Positions 34,496-44,405 of a DNA stretch of 64,000 nucleotides are shown piece after piece. Location: assembly GCF_020179405.1 (NCBI RefSeq), contig NZ_JAICBZ010000003.1, forward strand, positions 1 to 64,000. The letters are read 5' to 3'. Numbering within the stretch: the first letter of the stretch is position 1; each line of letters begins with the position of its first letter. The notes beneath the pieces are model-generated. The model searched no databases and was not told the origin of the DNA. It worked only from the letters and a program-made list of their open reading frames with translations. Both the position numbers and the translations under genes were made by a program. The stretch comes from Xinfangfangia pollutisoli. GTDB taxonomy: Bacteria > Pseudomonadota > Alphaproteobacteria > Rhodobacterales > Rhodobacteraceae.

Positions 34496-35671
34496 TCAGC
34501 CGCGGCGATCCTGTGACATAAGATATGCGCCCAGACCCAGCGCCACGGCCAGCGCGATGAACAGGAACACCGCCCGGAACGGGGCGGCGGGATCGGCGGC
34601 CGAGGCGGCGGTCGTGGCATGGATCCGTCCCGACACCTCTTGCAGAAGCCCGGTCGAAGCGATGCCGAACAGGTTGACCAGCGTCACCCCGCGCCCGACC
34701 AGATGGTTCGGGAAGAAGGCGCGGGCATGGGCGATGACCAGCGGGAAGGTGGATCCGAAAAAGCCCACGCCGATCAGGAAGCCCAGGGACAGCAGATCCG
34801 ATTGCGCCGGCCACAGCGCCAGGCCCAGAAGGCACAGGAACATCAGCAGATTGCCGGGAAAGATCACCCATTTCAGCGTGCCGAACCAGCGGTCCAGCGG
34901 CCCATAGGCAAAGCTGCCCGCCACCATGGCCAGCCCCATCCACAGGCCGGCCTGGCCGATCTCGGGCCGGCTGTAGTGCCAGACATCGCCGAAATAGGGG
35001 CCCAGCCACAGGCCCCGCAGCCCCGCCGCCGGGGCATAGCAGACAAACATCATCGCCAGGATCGGCCAAAGCGCCGGATTGGCCAGCAAAGACAGCACCG
35101 ATCCGCCCTGCCCCAGCGGCACCCTGACCGGATCGCGCACCCACAGCCCCACGGCAACCCCGATCGCCGCCGTCAGCCCCGCCAGCGCCCAGACCGTCTC
35201 GCGCCAGCCGAAGGCCTCCGCCGCGGCGGTCAGCGGCAGCGAGGCGGCGATGTTGCCCAGCGATCCGATGCCGATCGTCGCCGCCGCCAGCGTGGCGAAG
35301 GCCGCGGCCGAAAACTCGCGCGCGAAGATGTAATAGCTGGCCATCAACACCGGCGAACAGCCCACCCCGATCAGCGCCATGGCCAGGATCAGCATCTGCG
35401 GCGATCCGGCCGAGGCGAAAATCGCCGCCCCCGCCGCGCCGACCATCAGGCAGGCCGAGGCGGTCAGCCGCGGGCCGAACCGGTCAAGCGCCACGCCCAC
35501 CGGCAGTTGCATCGCGGCAAAGGCCAGGAACCAGGCGCCCGAGGCACTGGCCAGCTGCGCCTTCGTGGCGCCCAGATCGGTTTCCAGCACCGGGGTCAGC
35601 ACCGCCAGGAAGGCCCGATAGAATTGCGACAGCACATAGCTGAACACCAGGCAAGCGATGCCTGCGCGCAT
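34496..35671 (-). CDS. Major facilitator superfamily transporter
   Basis: A 391-residue inner-membrane transporter with about 12 hydrophobic segments. The loop after helix 2 carries ALDRFGPRLTASA, an MFS signature, and the N-terminus (VFSYVLSQFYRAFLAVL) is typical of nitrate/nitrite-like or sugar-phosphate-like MFS proteins. ATG 35671 is chosen because it directly follows a purine-rich GGAGAAGG site; upstream ATGs add only charged, non-membrane residues. The substrate is unknown. Confidence 0.88.
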   Translation of the reverse strand: MRAGIACLVFSYVLSQFYRAFLAVLTPVLETDLGATKAQLASASGAWFLAFAAMQLPVGVALDRFGPRLTASACLMVGAAGAAIFASAGSPQMLILAMALIGVGCSPVLMASYYIFAREFSAAAFATLAAATIGIGSLGNIAASLPLTAAAEAFGWRETVWALAGLTAAIGVAVGLWVRDPVRVPLGQGGSVLSLLANPALWPILAMMFVCYAPAAGLRGLWLGPYFGDVWHYSRPEIGQAGLWMGLAMVAGSFAYGPLDRWFGTLKWVIFPGNLLMFLCLLGLALWPAQSDLLSLGFLIGVGFFGSTFPLVIAHARAFFPNHLVGRGVTLVNLFGIASTGLLQEVSGRIHATTAASAADPAAPFRAVFLFIALAVALGLGAYLMSQDRRG

Positions 35672-35790
35672 GACCTTCTCCTCCTCCGCCCTCTCGGACT
35701 TCATGGCAGGGCCGGCTGGGCCCCGCAAGAGCCTTGCGCCCGCCCCGGCCCCTGCGTCAGATGGGCCTGCCTTGTCCCGCCGGAGGTTTC

Positions 35791-36849
35791 ATGCGCGCCC
35801 TTGTTCTGACCCTTTCGCTTGGCCTGCTTCCCCTTGCCCCTGCCGCCCGCGCCAATGATGGCTGGGGCGGACTGTCGGCCACGGGCCTGACCTTCGGCCA
35901 GACCGATGCCATCGCCATGCAGGAGGAAGACCTGTTCATCGGCACCGACCGGATCGCGGTCGATTACCTGTTCCGCAACCTGACCGATCAGGACGTGACC
36001 GGCGAGGTGATCTTCCCGCTGCCGCCGATCGGCGTCTGGTCGATGATGGAAGCGATGTGGAACCTGCCCGAGGATCTGACCCGCGACAATCTGGTGAATT
36101 TCCAGGCCAGCGTCGATGGCGTGCCGGTGGCGGTGAAGATCGACCGCATCGCCGTGATCGAGCCGGAATGGCAAGAGAACCGGCCGCTGAACGAACAGTA
36201 TGACACGCCCGGCCGCGACGTGACCGCCGAGCTGGCGCGCTTCGGCCTGCCGCTGACGCTGGATTTCCAGGCGGTCAGCGCGGCCCTTCTGGCGCTGTCG
36301 CCCGCCGATCAGGCCGCCGCCAAGGCTGCCGGCCTTGCCGATTATTACGAAGGCTATCCGACCCAGGGCGTCCCGCCCGAGGCCTTTCCGCTGTGGTCCA
36401 TCGTCTATCGCTATCACTGGACCCAGACCTTCCCGGCCGGGGCCGAGCTGCGGGTGCATCACGATTACGAAAACCGCCCCTCGGGCGGGGTGTTCTATTA
36501 TGCGGATCCGCCGGAAGAGTATCAGCAATATCTGGTCGACCAGTATTGCATCGACAAGGGCACCGCCAAGGCCATCGTCACCGCGCTGGACCGGCCGGGC
36601 GAAGACGAATACGGCCATTACGGCACGGCCCTGAACATCCAATACGTCCTGCGCACCGCCAACAGCTGGGCCGGCCCGATCGGCAAGTTCCGCCTGACGC
36701 TGGACAAGGGCACGCCCGAGAACGTGATCTCGCTGTGCATGGACGGGGTGACGAAGACCGGACCCACGCGGTTTGTGGTCGAGAAGACGGATTTCAGCCC
36801 CGACCGCGATCTGGAGATCCTGGTCGTCCAGCCGATGCAAGACCAGTAG
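35791..36849 (+). CDS. DUF4424 secreted protein
   Basis: A 352-residue protein with a signal peptide cleaved near ARANDGWG (about residue 21). The DUF4424 start is clear: NDGWGGLSATGLTFGQTDAIAM, then VDYLFRNLTDQDVTGEVIFPLPP. A cysteine pair (YCIDK, LCMDG) may form a disulfide. Function is unknown. ATG 35791 follows GGAGG; upstream codons would add a sequence lacking signal-peptide character. Confidence 0.87.
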   Translation: MRALVLTLSLGLLPLAPAARANDGWGGLSATGLTFGQTDAIAMQEEDLFIGTDRIAVDYLFRNLTDQDVTGEVIFPLPPIGVWSMMEAMWNLPEDLTRDNLVNFQASVDGVPVAVKIDRIAVIEPEWQENRPLNEQYDTPGRDVTAELARFGLPLTLDFQAVSAALLALSPADQAAAKAAGLADYYEGYPTQGVPPEAFPLWSIVYRYHWTQTFPAGAELRVHHDYENRPSGGVFYYADPPEEYQQYLVDQYCIDKGTAKAIVTALDRPGEDEYGHYGTALNIQYVLRTANSWAGPIGKFRLTLDKGTPENVISLCMDGVTKTGPTRFVVEKTDFSPDRDLEILVVQPMQDQ

Positions 36850-36905
36850 CGCCGGGGGCCCCGCCCCCCGCGTCTGGCCGCCCCCGCGGCTGCCCTCCTG
36901 AGGGG

Positions 36906-38177
36906 TCAGGCCGCGCGCGGCACCGGACCCGGCACCGGCATCACCCGCTCGCGGATCGGCAGATGCACCAGCGCCGAAAAGGCGCCGACGCCGACGCCGA
37001 TCCACCAGACCAGCGTATAGCTGCCGTTCAGGTCATACATCTTGCCGCCCAGCCAGACGCCCAGGAAGCCGCCGATCTGGTGGCTGAGGAACACGAAGCC
37101 ATACAGCGTGCCCATGTAGCGCAGCCCGTAGATATGCGCGACCAGCCCCGAGGTCAGCGGCACGGTGGCCAGCCACAGCGCCCCCATCACCGCCGAGAAG
37201 ACCAGAACCGAGGTGGGCGTGATCGGCAGCAGGATGAACACCGCCGCGGCCAGGGTGCGCGCGACATAGATCCCGGCCAGCAGGTATTTCTTCGTATAGC
37301 GCTTGCCCAGCCAGCCCGCCGTGATCGTGCCCACGATGTTGAACAGCCCGATCACCGCGATCGACACCGCCCCCAGCGCCGAGGATGTGGTGATCCCCAT
37401 CGCCGCCAGCATCCCGTTCGGCGCCGGCGCGCCGCACAGCTCGGTCACGAAGGCCGGGAAATGCGCGGTGATGAAGGCCAGCTGATAGCCGCATGAGAAG
37501 AAGCCCAGGAAGATCAGGCTGAAAGACGGGTCCTTGAAGGCCCGCACCAGCACCGTGCCCAGGGTTTCTTCCAGCTCGGCCCGGCTGGCGACATGCGGCG
37601 AGCGGATGAACGGCAGCGCGAACAGCGTCAGCAGGATCACCGCGGCGAAGACCAGAAAGACCGTGTGCCAGGTGTAGAATTGCAGCAGAAACTCGGCCGT
37701 CGGCGCGCCGAAGACCTGCCCGGCCGAGCCGGCGGCGGTGCCGATCCCCAGCGCCATCGACCGATGCTCGGGTGCGGCCGCCCGGCCGACAATCGCCAGG
37801 ATCACGCCAAAGCCGGTGCCGGCGATGCCGAAGCCCACCAGGATCGCCAGGGTCTGGTGCTGCCAGGGCTCGTAGGCATAGGCCGACAGGACCAGGCCCA
37901 GCGCATAAAGCAGGGCCCCGCCGATGATCGCCCGCCGGTCGCCGAACCGCTCGGCCACCGCGCCGAACAGCGGCTGGCCGATGCCCCAGGCCAGGTTCTG
38001 GATCGCGATGGCCAGCGAGAATTCGCTGCGCGCCCAGCCGAATTCCTGCGCCACCGGGATCTGGAACACCCCGAACGAGGCGCGGATCGCGAAGCCGATC
38101 ATCAGGATCACCGAGCCGGCGATCAGCACGGGCGTGATCAGCGGGGCACGGGCGGGGGAGGCGGGATATGACGACAT
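36906..38177 (-). CDS. Major facilitator superfamily transporter (monocarboxylate-like)
   Basis: A 423-residue protein with 12 predicted helices. The first helix SVILMIGFAIRASFGVFQIPVAQEFGW and the loop ERFGDRRAIIGGALLYALG resemble the oxalate/formate and monocarboxylate-type MFS branch. A large cytoplasmic loop between helices 6 and 7 (RSPHVASRAELEETLG) is present. The substrate is unknown. It diverges from a LysE-type exporter across 215 bases. Confidence 0.88.
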   Translation of the reverse strand: MSSYPASPARAPLITPVLIAGSVILMIGFAIRASFGVFQIPVAQEFGWARSEFSLAIAIQNLAWGIGQPLFGAVAERFGDRRAIIGGALLYALGLVLSAYAYEPWQHQTLAILVGFGIAGTGFGVILAIVGRAAAPEHRSMALGIGTAAGSAGQVFGAPTAEFLLQFYTWHTVFLVFAAVILLTLFALPFIRSPHVASRAELEETLGTVLVRAFKDPSFSLIFLGFFSCGYQLAFITAHFPAFVTELCGAPAPNGMLAAMGITTSSALGAVSIAVIGLFNIVGTITAGWLGKRYTKKYLLAGIYVARTLAAAVFILLPITPTSVLVFSAVMGALWLATVPLTSGLVAHIYGLRYMGTLYGFVFLSHQIGGFLGVWLGGKMYDLNGSYTLVWWIGVGVGAFSALVHLPIRERVMPVPGPVPRAA

Positions 38178-38244
38178 GGGGGCTCCTGGCGGCGCGGGCC
38201 GGGTCGCAAACGGGGGCTTCGGGCGCGCGGAGACGCAAGGTGCC

Positions 38245-38257
38245 GCCGCATTGCGGC
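38245..38257. promoter_or_regulatory. Palindrome GCCGCATTGCGGC in candidate MFS promoter
   Basis: A perfect 13-bp dyad lying between a TTGACC (38265-38260, minus strand) and a weak CACCTT -10 at 17-base spacing, about 70 bases before the MFS start. Confidence 0.35.
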
Positions 38258-38392
38258 AAGGTCAAATGCTGAATTGTGATGCAGACAATCACGCGCGCGC
38301 ATCGCCGGGGCCGGGATCAGGCCCCGGCGATGCGGCGCAGGCTTGCCAGATGGCGCCAGAGGGCAAAGGAAGGGGGCAAAGGGGGATCCGAC

Positions 38393-39034
38393 ATGCTGGA
38401 GCTTTCCGTCCTGGGCGCGGCACTGGGCGCGGGCATGGTCTATGTGCTGGTGCCCGGGCCTGCGACGCTGGCCACGCTGTCGCTTTCGGCCGGGCGCGGG
38501 CGCGGGGCGGCGCTGCGGTTTCTGGCCGCGCATCTGGTCGGAGACCTTTGCTGGACCTGCCTGGCGCTCGCGGCGCTTCTGGGCCTGTCGCGTCTGGGGC
38601 CGGGGTTGTTCGACCTCTTGGGCCTGGCCTGCGGCGCCTATCTGATCTGGCTGGGCCTGCGCGCCCTGCGCCCCCGTTCCCCCCAGGATCAGGCGCCGGC
38701 GGCCGTGGTCAGCAACCCCTGGCGGGCCGGGCTGGCCTTCGGCCTGTCGAACCCCAAGGCCTATCCTTTCGCCCTGGCGATGCTGACCGCGGTTCTGGGC
38801 CCGCATGCCGCGGGCCTTGGCCCGGCCGAGGCGGCGCAGCTGCTGGCCGCCTGCGGCCTGGGCTTCTGTCTGGCCGATCTGATCGTGGTGTTCTGGACCG
38901 GGCTTGCGCCGATCCGCCAGCTTTACCGCCGCCATGCCCGGCTGATCGGCCGCGCCATGGGCCTGGTTTTCATCGCCTTCGGGCTGAAGGCCGGCCATGA
39001 CGCGATCCAGTCGCTGCGCGGCCGCGCCGGTTAG
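38393..39034 (+). CDS. LysE family exporter
   Basis: A 213-residue inner-membrane protein with five or six helices and the LysE/RhtB signature VYVLVPGPATLATLSLSAGRG, followed by FGLSNPKAYPFALAML in the middle. The family exports amino acids or related compounds. ATG 38393 is preceded by a purine-rich region (AAAGGGGG). Its stop overlaps the stop of the convergent 103-residue gene by 3 bases. Confidence 0.92.
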   Translation: MLELSVLGAALGAGMVYVLVPGPATLATLSLSAGRGRGAALRFLAAHLVGDLCWTCLALAALLGLSRLGPGLFDLLGLACGAYLIWLGLRALRPRSPQDQAPAAVVSNPWRAGLAFGLSNPKAYPFALAMLTAVLGPHAAGLGPAEAAQLLAACGLGFCLADLIVVFWTGLAPIRQLYRRHARLIGRAMGLVFIAFGLKAGHDAIQSLRGRAG

Positions 39035-39342
39035 CGTTGCTGCTTTTCCGCCTGCACCCGGCGCCGCGCCTCTTTGCCGCCGCGAAGAACATGCCCCCGC
39101 GTCGCCAGCACCGCCTTCACCTCGGCCATGGCCTGCTTCCAGTCGGCGCTGTCCTTGAAGGCGATCCCGCCCGCTTCCGTTGCAAGGGCCGCTTCCTCGT
39201 CGCTCCAGTCGCTGGCAGCAAGACTGTCATGCAGCGCCCGAAGCGCGCGCAGCCGGGCCAGAAGCGCCCGGGTCGGCAGGCCGACCAGCGCCTCGGCCGT
39301 CATCGGCGCGACCCGGCGCCGCCCGCGCCCCGCCGCGCTCAT
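39031..39342 (-). CDS. Hypothetical protein coupled to malQ
   Basis: A 103-residue soluble protein, Ala/Arg-rich and largely helical (TRALLARLRALRALHDSLAASDWSDEE, DWKQAMAEVKAVLATRG), with basic ends. The ATG overlaps the malQ stop as ATGA, so it is probably translated from the same mRNA. I do not recognise the family; no catalytic motif or metal site is visible. Confidence 0.65.
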   Translation of the reverse strand: MSAAGRGRRRVAPMTAEALVGLPTRALLARLRALRALHDSLAASDWSDEEAALATEAGGIAFKDSADWKQAMAEVKAVLATRGHVLRGGKEARRRVQAEKQQR

Positions 39343-41330
39343 CCGCCTGCCTTGCGCGTCTGATCCAGCACGGCGATGCGCTGCGCGGTGGCGGGGTCTT
39401 CCAGCAGATCCACCAGCGGTGCATCCAGCCTGCGGCGCCAGTTCGGGTGTTCGGTGATCGTGCCGGGCAGGTTCGGCTGTTCGGGCAGCGCGAGAATGTC
39501 CTCTAGCGGCGCCAAAGCCAGGCGCGATCCGGTGCGGCCGATATGGCGCAGCGCCGCTTCGACCACGGGCGCCGTGTCTTCGGGCGCGGGGCGCGGATCG
39601 GGCATGCCGAAGGTCGACCACAACAGCCCGCGATCCCAGGCCCGGCGCGAGTCTTCGTCGGCCCGGCTGGCGCCCGGCGGCAGCCGGCCCAGCCGGTCGG
39701 CCCAGTCCAGATCGCGGCCCGACCACCAGCCCGCCACCGTCGCCGTGTCATGCGTGCCGGTCATCGCCACCGTGTCGGCCGGGTAATCCTGCGGCCCGAT
39801 AAAGCCGTGATCGGCCGCGCGTTCGAACCACAGGACGCGCATGCCCGGCATGCCGCGTGCCGCGATCGCCTCGGAAAAGCCGAAGGGCTTTGTCCCCAGA
39901 TCCTCGGCCACGATCAGCGCGCCGGCGCGATGGGATTCCAGCGCGCAAAGCCGCATCAGATCGTCGAACGGATAGGCCAGATAGGCGCCTTCGCGCGACT
40001 CCAGCCCCTCGGGCACGATCCACAGCCGCGCCAGCCCGAACGCATGGTCGATCCGCAACCCGCCCGCCCGCGACAGGGCCGCGCGCAGCATGGCGATGAA
40101 GGGCGCAAAGCCGGTCTGGCGCAGCCCCTGCGGCGAGAAGGAGGTGAGTTGCCAGTTCTGCCCCAGGGGCCCCAAGGGATCGGGCGGGGCGCCGATGGTC
40201 AGGCCCTGCAGCAGCGCGCCGCGCATCGCCCAGCTGTCCGAGCCGCCGGTATGCACCCCCACCGCCAGATCGGCCAGAAGCCCGATCTTCATCCCCGCCC
40301 CGCGCGCCCGCGCCTGCACCGCGCCCAGGCTTTGCCGCGCCAGCCATTGGGTGAACAGATGAAACGCGACGTCCTCGGCATTCTCGCGCGCGAAGGCCTG
40401 CGCCGCCGCGCCCTCGGGGTCATGGAAGGCGGCAGGCCAGGCCTGCCAGCCCTCGGCGCCCTGTGCCCGGAACCGGCAATCCAGCGCGTCGAAAAGCGCA
40501 TGGCGCACCAGCGCCGGCCCCTCGGCCGCATTATCCGCCGCGATCCGCTGGTGCAGCTCGGGCGACAGCCCGGCAAAGACCGCCCGCAGATCGGCCTGCC
40601 GCTGGGGCATCGCGCCGGGCCAGTCGATCAGCCCGCCGCCCGCCCGCTCGGGCAGGGGTGGCAGGCCCAGCAGCGCCGGATCGCCCATGGCGGCGTTGAA
40701 GAAGGTGCGGCTGGACGGCGAATAGGGGCTGAACCCCTGGCCCCAGCCGGGAAACAGCGCATGCACCGGGTTGATCATCACCGCATCCGCCCCGCGCGCG
40801 GCGAAAAGCCCGACCGTCTCGGCCAAGGCGCCGAAATCGCCAAAGGCGCTGGCGCGGGCCCCGCGCAGGGCCGGGATCTGCACCGAGGGCCCCCAGAACC
40901 TGCCCGGCCCGAAATGATCAAAGCCGGTAAAGCGCGGCGGAGCGACCGCCAGGGTCACCGCATCCTGACCCAGCGACAGCGTGTAATAGCCCGGCCGGTC
41001 CAGCGCCGGCAGCGCGCCATCCTGCAACGCCAGCCGCTGGCTTTGCCCGTCTTCGCCGGTGATCTCGGCGGTCTTGCGCCGCCCGACCAGCCGGGCCGGC
41101 AGGGGCTGCGGCTGCCCGGCCTCGGCGGTGATCAGCTTTGGCAGCGCCTGGGCTTCGGCCGCCACCCGCGCCAGGCTGCGCCGGATCGCGGCGGCGTCGG
41201 CCGCCTCATAGCCCAGCGCGCCCGCGATCTGGGCCAGCCGCTCCTCGGACAGGGTGAACGCAGTCCCCATCAGATCGCGCCAGCCCAGCGAAAGACCAAG
41301 AGCCTGCGCAAGCGTCTGAATCTCGGTCAC
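39339..41330 (-). CDS. malQ: 4-alpha-glucanotransferase (amylomaltase)
   Basis: GH77 enzyme of 663 residues that transfers alpha-1,4-glucan segments between maltodextrins. The nucleophile is D428 in LRIDHAFGL, the acid/base E476 in LIVAEDLGT, and the late TGTHDTATVAGWW motif holds the third Asp. An N-terminal extension of about 130 residues precedes the barrel. I chose the GTG at 41330 (GAGG upstream); the frame continues further but reads as non-protein. No glycogen genes are nearby. Confidence 0.92.
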   Translation of the reverse strand: MTEIQTLAQALGLSLGWRDLMGTAFTLSEERLAQIAGALGYEAADAAAIRRSLARVAAEAQALPKLITAEAGQPQPLPARLVGRRKTAEITGEDGQSQRLALQDGALPALDRPGYYTLSLGQDAVTLAVAPPRFTGFDHFGPGRFWGPSVQIPALRGARASAFGDFGALAETVGLFAARGADAVMINPVHALFPGWGQGFSPYSPSSRTFFNAAMGDPALLGLPPLPERAGGGLIDWPGAMPQRQADLRAVFAGLSPELHQRIAADNAAEGPALVRHALFDALDCRFRAQGAEGWQAWPAAFHDPEGAAAQAFARENAEDVAFHLFTQWLARQSLGAVQARARGAGMKIGLLADLAVGVHTGGSDSWAMRGALLQGLTIGAPPDPLGPLGQNWQLTSFSPQGLRQTGFAPFIAMLRAALSRAGGLRIDHAFGLARLWIVPEGLESREGAYLAYPFDDLMRLCALESHRAGALIVAEDLGTKPFGFSEAIAARGMPGMRVLWFERAADHGFIGPQDYPADTVAMTGTHDTATVAGWWSGRDLDWADRLGRLPPGASRADEDSRRAWDRGLLWSTFGMPDPRPAPEDTAPVVEAALRHIGRTGSRLALAPLEDILALPEQPNLPGTITEHPNWRRRLDAPLVDLLEDPATAQRIAVLDQTRKAGG

Positions 41331-41439
41331 GGCCGCCCTCGTCTCTGGGGTTTCCCGTGACGATAGCCAGCCGCTGCAGCTGCGGCAACGGCCCTGTCGC
41401 GCCGCAGCAATCGCAGGCGCGGCCCGCGCGCGATCTGTG

Positions 41440-42300
41440 TCAGTCCAGCCGCACGCGCGGCTCTTCCAGCCCCTGTGCCACGCCGTCAATCGCAAAGACA
41501 CAGCCGGCATCGGGGCAGGCGGCCAACTGGTCGGGCGTCATGCCTTCCTGCGCGGTGGTCACGTAAAGCGTGGTCAGATCTGGCCCGCCAAAGGCCGGGC
41601 ACGAGGAATGCGGCGCGCCGACCGGCACGGTCTGCACAAGGCGGCCATCCGGCCCGTAACAGGCCACACGCCCCGCGCCCCATTGCGCCATCCACATCCG
41701 CCCCGCCGCGTCGATCACCGCGCCATCGGGGTTCAGCCCCTGCGGCGCCAGATCCAGAAACAGCTGCGGCGCGGCCGCGGGCCAGCCCTCGGCATCCAGC
41801 GCCACGCGCCAGACCTTGCCCTGGACCGTATCAGCGAAATGCGCCGCCCGCCCGTCGGGCGCGAAACAGATCGCATTCGGGATGGTCAGGCCGGGAAACA
41901 GGCAGCGCGTCTCGCCCCGGTACCAGCGCCAGATCGCGCCGCGGCCCGGATCGTCGCCACCGCGCTTGCCCATCGTGCCCCACCAGAAGCCGCCCTGCCG
42001 GTCGGCCCGCCCGTCATTCGAGCGGGTCTCGGGCTGGCCCGCCGCGACGGGCGCGAACAGCCGCGCCTCGCCATCGTCCAGCCGCACCCGCCACAGCCCG
42101 CTTTCGCCCGCCACCACCGCCAGATCGCGCGTCACCCGCCCCATGGCCGACACCATCTCGGGCATGTCGAACCCGACCGCGCCATCGGGGCCGCGGCCCA
42201 GAAGCCGGCGGTGCAGGATGTCGAACCACCACAGCATCTGCCGGTCCGGCTGCCACAGCGGCCCCTCGCCCAGCTCGCACCGCCGGTCGTCAAAGATCAT
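41440..42300 (-). CDS. SMP-30/gluconolactonase-type sugar lactonase
   Basis: A 286-residue six-bladed beta-propeller of the SMP-30/GNL family. Metal-binding positions are seen as the early Glu in CELGEGPLW, the Asn in [17 protein letters not shown], the [11 protein letters not shown] segment and the Asp in [14 protein letters not shown]. It overlaps dgoA by 4 bases. In this operon it would hydrolyse a galactono-lactone to galactonate, step two of the De Ley-Doudoroff route (inference from context). Confidence 0.9.
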   Translation of the reverse strand: MIFDDRRCELGEGPLWQPDRQMLWWFDILHRRLLGRGPDGAVGFDMPEMVSAMGRVTRDLAVVAGESGLWRVRLDDGEARLFAPVAAGQPETRSNDGRADRQGGFWWGTMGKRGGDDPGRGAIWRWYRGETRCLFPGLTIPNAICFAPDGRAAHFADTVQGKVWRVALDAEGWPAAAPQLFLDLAPQGLNPDGAVIDAAGRMWMAQWGAGRVACYGPDGRLVQTVPVGAPHSSCPAFGGPDLTTLYVTTAQEGMTPDQLAACPDAGCVFAIDGVAQGLEEPRVRLD

Positions 42301-42902
42301 CGCGCCTGCTCCCATGCGGCAACCACGGCCCGGGCCCGGGTGCCCACCTCGGCCGGAGACAGGCCGGGCGTGTACAGCGCCGTGCCGATGCCGAAACCAT
42401 CGGCCCCGGCCGCCAGCCAGGCGCCGAAATTCGACGGTCCGGCCCCGCCCACGGCATAGACCTGGGTGCCCCGCGGCAGGACGGCGCGGATCGCCTTCAG
42501 CCCCTCGGGGCCGATCAGGCTGCCGGGGAACAGTTTCAGCCCCGTCGCCCCCGCCTTCAGCGCCGCGAAACATTCGCTGGGCGTCATCACCCCCGGCCAG
42601 CTTTCCATCCCCTTGGCGCGGGTGGCCGCGATCACCTCGGGGTCCATGTTGGGCGAAACCACCAGCCGCCCGCCGGCATCGGCCACCTCGCCCACGTCCT
42701 TGACCGTCAGCACAGTTCCGCCGCCGATCTGGGCATGGGCGCCGAAGGCCCCCGCCATGGCGGCGATCGAGGTCACCGGATGCGGCGAGTTCAACGGCAC
42801 TTCGATGCGGGTGATCCCGGCCTGAATCAGCGCCTCGGCCACTGGAAGGGCCTCGGGCGGGGTCAGGCCGCGCAGGATGGCGATCAGCGGGCGATGGGTC
42901 AT
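42297..42902 (-). CDS. dgoA: 2-dehydro-3-deoxy-6-phosphogalactonate aldolase
   Basis: Class I aldolase of 201 residues splitting KDPGal into pyruvate and glyceraldehyde 3-phosphate. It has [15 protein letters not shown], the catalytic Glu in RIEVPLNSP and the Schiff-base lysine in GLKLFPGS, as in the KDPG/KDPGal aldolase family. It overlaps both neighbours by 4 bases (dgoK upstream, lactonase downstream), so the three are one operon. Confidence 0.94.
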   Translation of the reverse strand: MTHRPLIAILRGLTPPEALPVAEALIQAGITRIEVPLNSPHPVTSIAAMAGAFGAHAQIGGGTVLTVKDVGEVADAGGRLVVSPNMDPEVIAATRAKGMESWPGVMTPSECFAALKAGATGLKLFPGSLIGPEGLKAIRAVLPRGTQVYAVGGAGPSNFGAWLAAGADGFGIGTALYTPGLSPAEVGTRARAVVAAWEQAR

Positions 42903-43819
42903 AGCGGCCTCGGGCGGCGAAGGGTGGACAGGCCCGCAAGCGTGCAGGCCGCGACATCAAGAGTGCGGGGCGTGACGCCCTGGGCGGCAAGCGCCCTGGC
43001 ATAGGCGGCCGACAGCCCGGCCGAGCCGATCAGCGTGACCGGCTGGCCCAGCCAATAGGGTTTGGCGGCGGCCAGTTCGGCGCCGATCAGCAGGCCTGAC
43101 AGGCGCGCGCGGGCGAGCGCCGGGGCAAGCCCGGTCAAAAGCCCCTCGGCCCGAATGGAAAACAGCCGCGCGGCCAGTCGTTCGGGGCGCGACAGGGTTT
43201 CGGACAGGGCGTCCAGAAACGCCTCACCCGCGCCTTCGGCGCCCTCGTCGGTCTCGGCCATGCCATGGCGCAGGACCGACTGCTGCGACAGAAGCGCGAA
43301 GATCTCGCCGGTCATGACGCTTTGAAAGCTGACCACTTCGCCCGCGCTGACATGGGCCCATTTCGAATGGGTGCCGGGCAGGCAATAGACGCCGTCACCG
43401 GCATCTTTCCCGCCCGCCAGCGCCAGGGCGCCGGCGATCTGGGTTTCCTCGCCGCGCATCACATCGGCGGGTTTCGCCTGCGACAGGCCCGGCGCGATGA
43501 AGACCCGCAGGCGTTTGTCGCGCACCGGCGCCTCGACCAAAGCGGCCGGATCCAGGGGTGTGCAGGGCACGGCGCGATAACGCGCCTCGATCCAGCCCTG
43601 CCGGGCGCCCACCATGCCCGCGGCATAGACCGGCGTCACGCCGGGCCCCAGCCAGGGGTCCACCAGCCGCAGCAGCGCCGGTTCGAACCCGTCGGGCGAA
43701 AGCCGGCCCATGCCCTCATCCGAGGCGGCCTCGGCCAGCACCGCGCCATCGGCGCCGATCGCCCGAACCCGCAGGTTCGACGTGCCCCAATCGGCGGCGA
43801 TCCAGTCGGCTGCGATCAC
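42899..43819 (-). CDS. dgoK: 2-dehydro-3-deoxygalactonokinase
   Basis: A 306-residue sugar-acid kinase phosphorylating KDGal with ATP. Landmarks are [12 protein letters not shown] at the N-terminus, [13 protein letters not shown] and GTHSKWAHV in the middle. The start is a GTG with a good GGGAGGGG site. An unusual in-frame duplication gives IAADW twice at the very N-terminus. It is the first gene of the operon with dgoA and the lactonase. Confidence 0.94.
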   Translation of the reverse strand: MIAADWIAADWGTSNLRVRAIGADGAVLAEAASDEGMGRLSPDGFEPALLRLVDPWLGPGVTPVYAAGMVGARQGWIEARYRAVPCTPLDPAALVEAPVRDKRLRVFIAPGLSQAKPADVMRGEETQIAGALALAGGKDAGDGVYCLPGTHSKWAHVSAGEVVSFQSVMTGEIFALLSQQSVLRHGMAETDEGAEGAGEAFLDALSETLSRPERLAARLFSIRAEGLLTGLAPALARARLSGLLIGAELAAAKPYWLGQPVTLIGSAGLSAAYARALAAQGVTPRTLDVAACTLAGLSTLRRPRPL

Positions 43820-43924
43820 GAACCCCTCCCTGCCCTGCGCGCCAAGGCTTGGGCGAAGCCCCGCGCGCCGTCAAGCCCGGCCCGCAAAGCGGCGCCGGGC
43901 GGCCGGCACGCTTTGGTCGACGGC

Positions 43925-44398
43925 TCAGGCCAGATGGGCGCGGAAGCTTTTGACCACTTCCTCATAGACGGCGCGCTTGAAGGGCACGATCGCCGCGACC
44001 ATCTCGTCGACATCGATCCAGCACCATTCGGCGAATTCGGGATGCTCGGTGTCGATGCGGATCTGATCGTCGCTGCCCAGATAGCGGAACAGGAACCATT
44101 TCTGCTTCTGCCCGCGATACTTGCCGCCCCAGACCTTGCCCAGCAATTCGGGCGGCAGGTCATAGGTCACCCAGCCGTGGGTCTTGGCAACCTTCTCGAC
44201 CAGATCGCGGGTGACCCCGGTCTCTTCCCACAATTCGCGATAGGCCGCGTCCGACGGCTTTTCGCCCGGGTCGATCCCGCCCTGCGGCATCTGCCAGGCG
44301 GGGCCCGGATTGTCGATCCGGCGCCCCGCGAAGACGCGGCCTTCGCGGTTCATCAGCATCACGCCCACGCAGGGGCGATAGGGCAGATCCTTGTCCAT
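43925..44398 (-). CDS. rppH: RNA pyrophosphohydrolase
   Basis: A 157-residue Nudix hydrolase that removes pyrophosphate from the 5' end of mRNAs, opening them to RNase E. The Nudix box spans about residues 40-62 ([22 protein letters not shown]). The start [15 protein letters not shown] and the [14 protein letters not shown] segment are RppH-specific. ATG 44398 is chosen over an upstream codon. It lies 7 bases after ctpA. Confidence 0.95.
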   Translation of the reverse strand: MDKDLPYRPCVGVMLMNREGRVFAGRRIDNPGPAWQMPQGGIDPGEKPSDAAYRELWEETGVTRDLVEKVAKTHGWVTYDLPPELLGKVWGGKYRGQKQKWFLFRYLGSDDQIRIDTEHPEFAEWCWIDVDEMVAAIVPFKRAVYEEVVKSFRAHLA

Positions 44399-44405
44399 CC
44401 CCGCC

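Noticed and set aside
35734-35790. Upstream start for the DUF4424 protein
   Set aside because: It would bury the signal peptide behind 19 residues; GGAGG is placed for the ATG at 35791.
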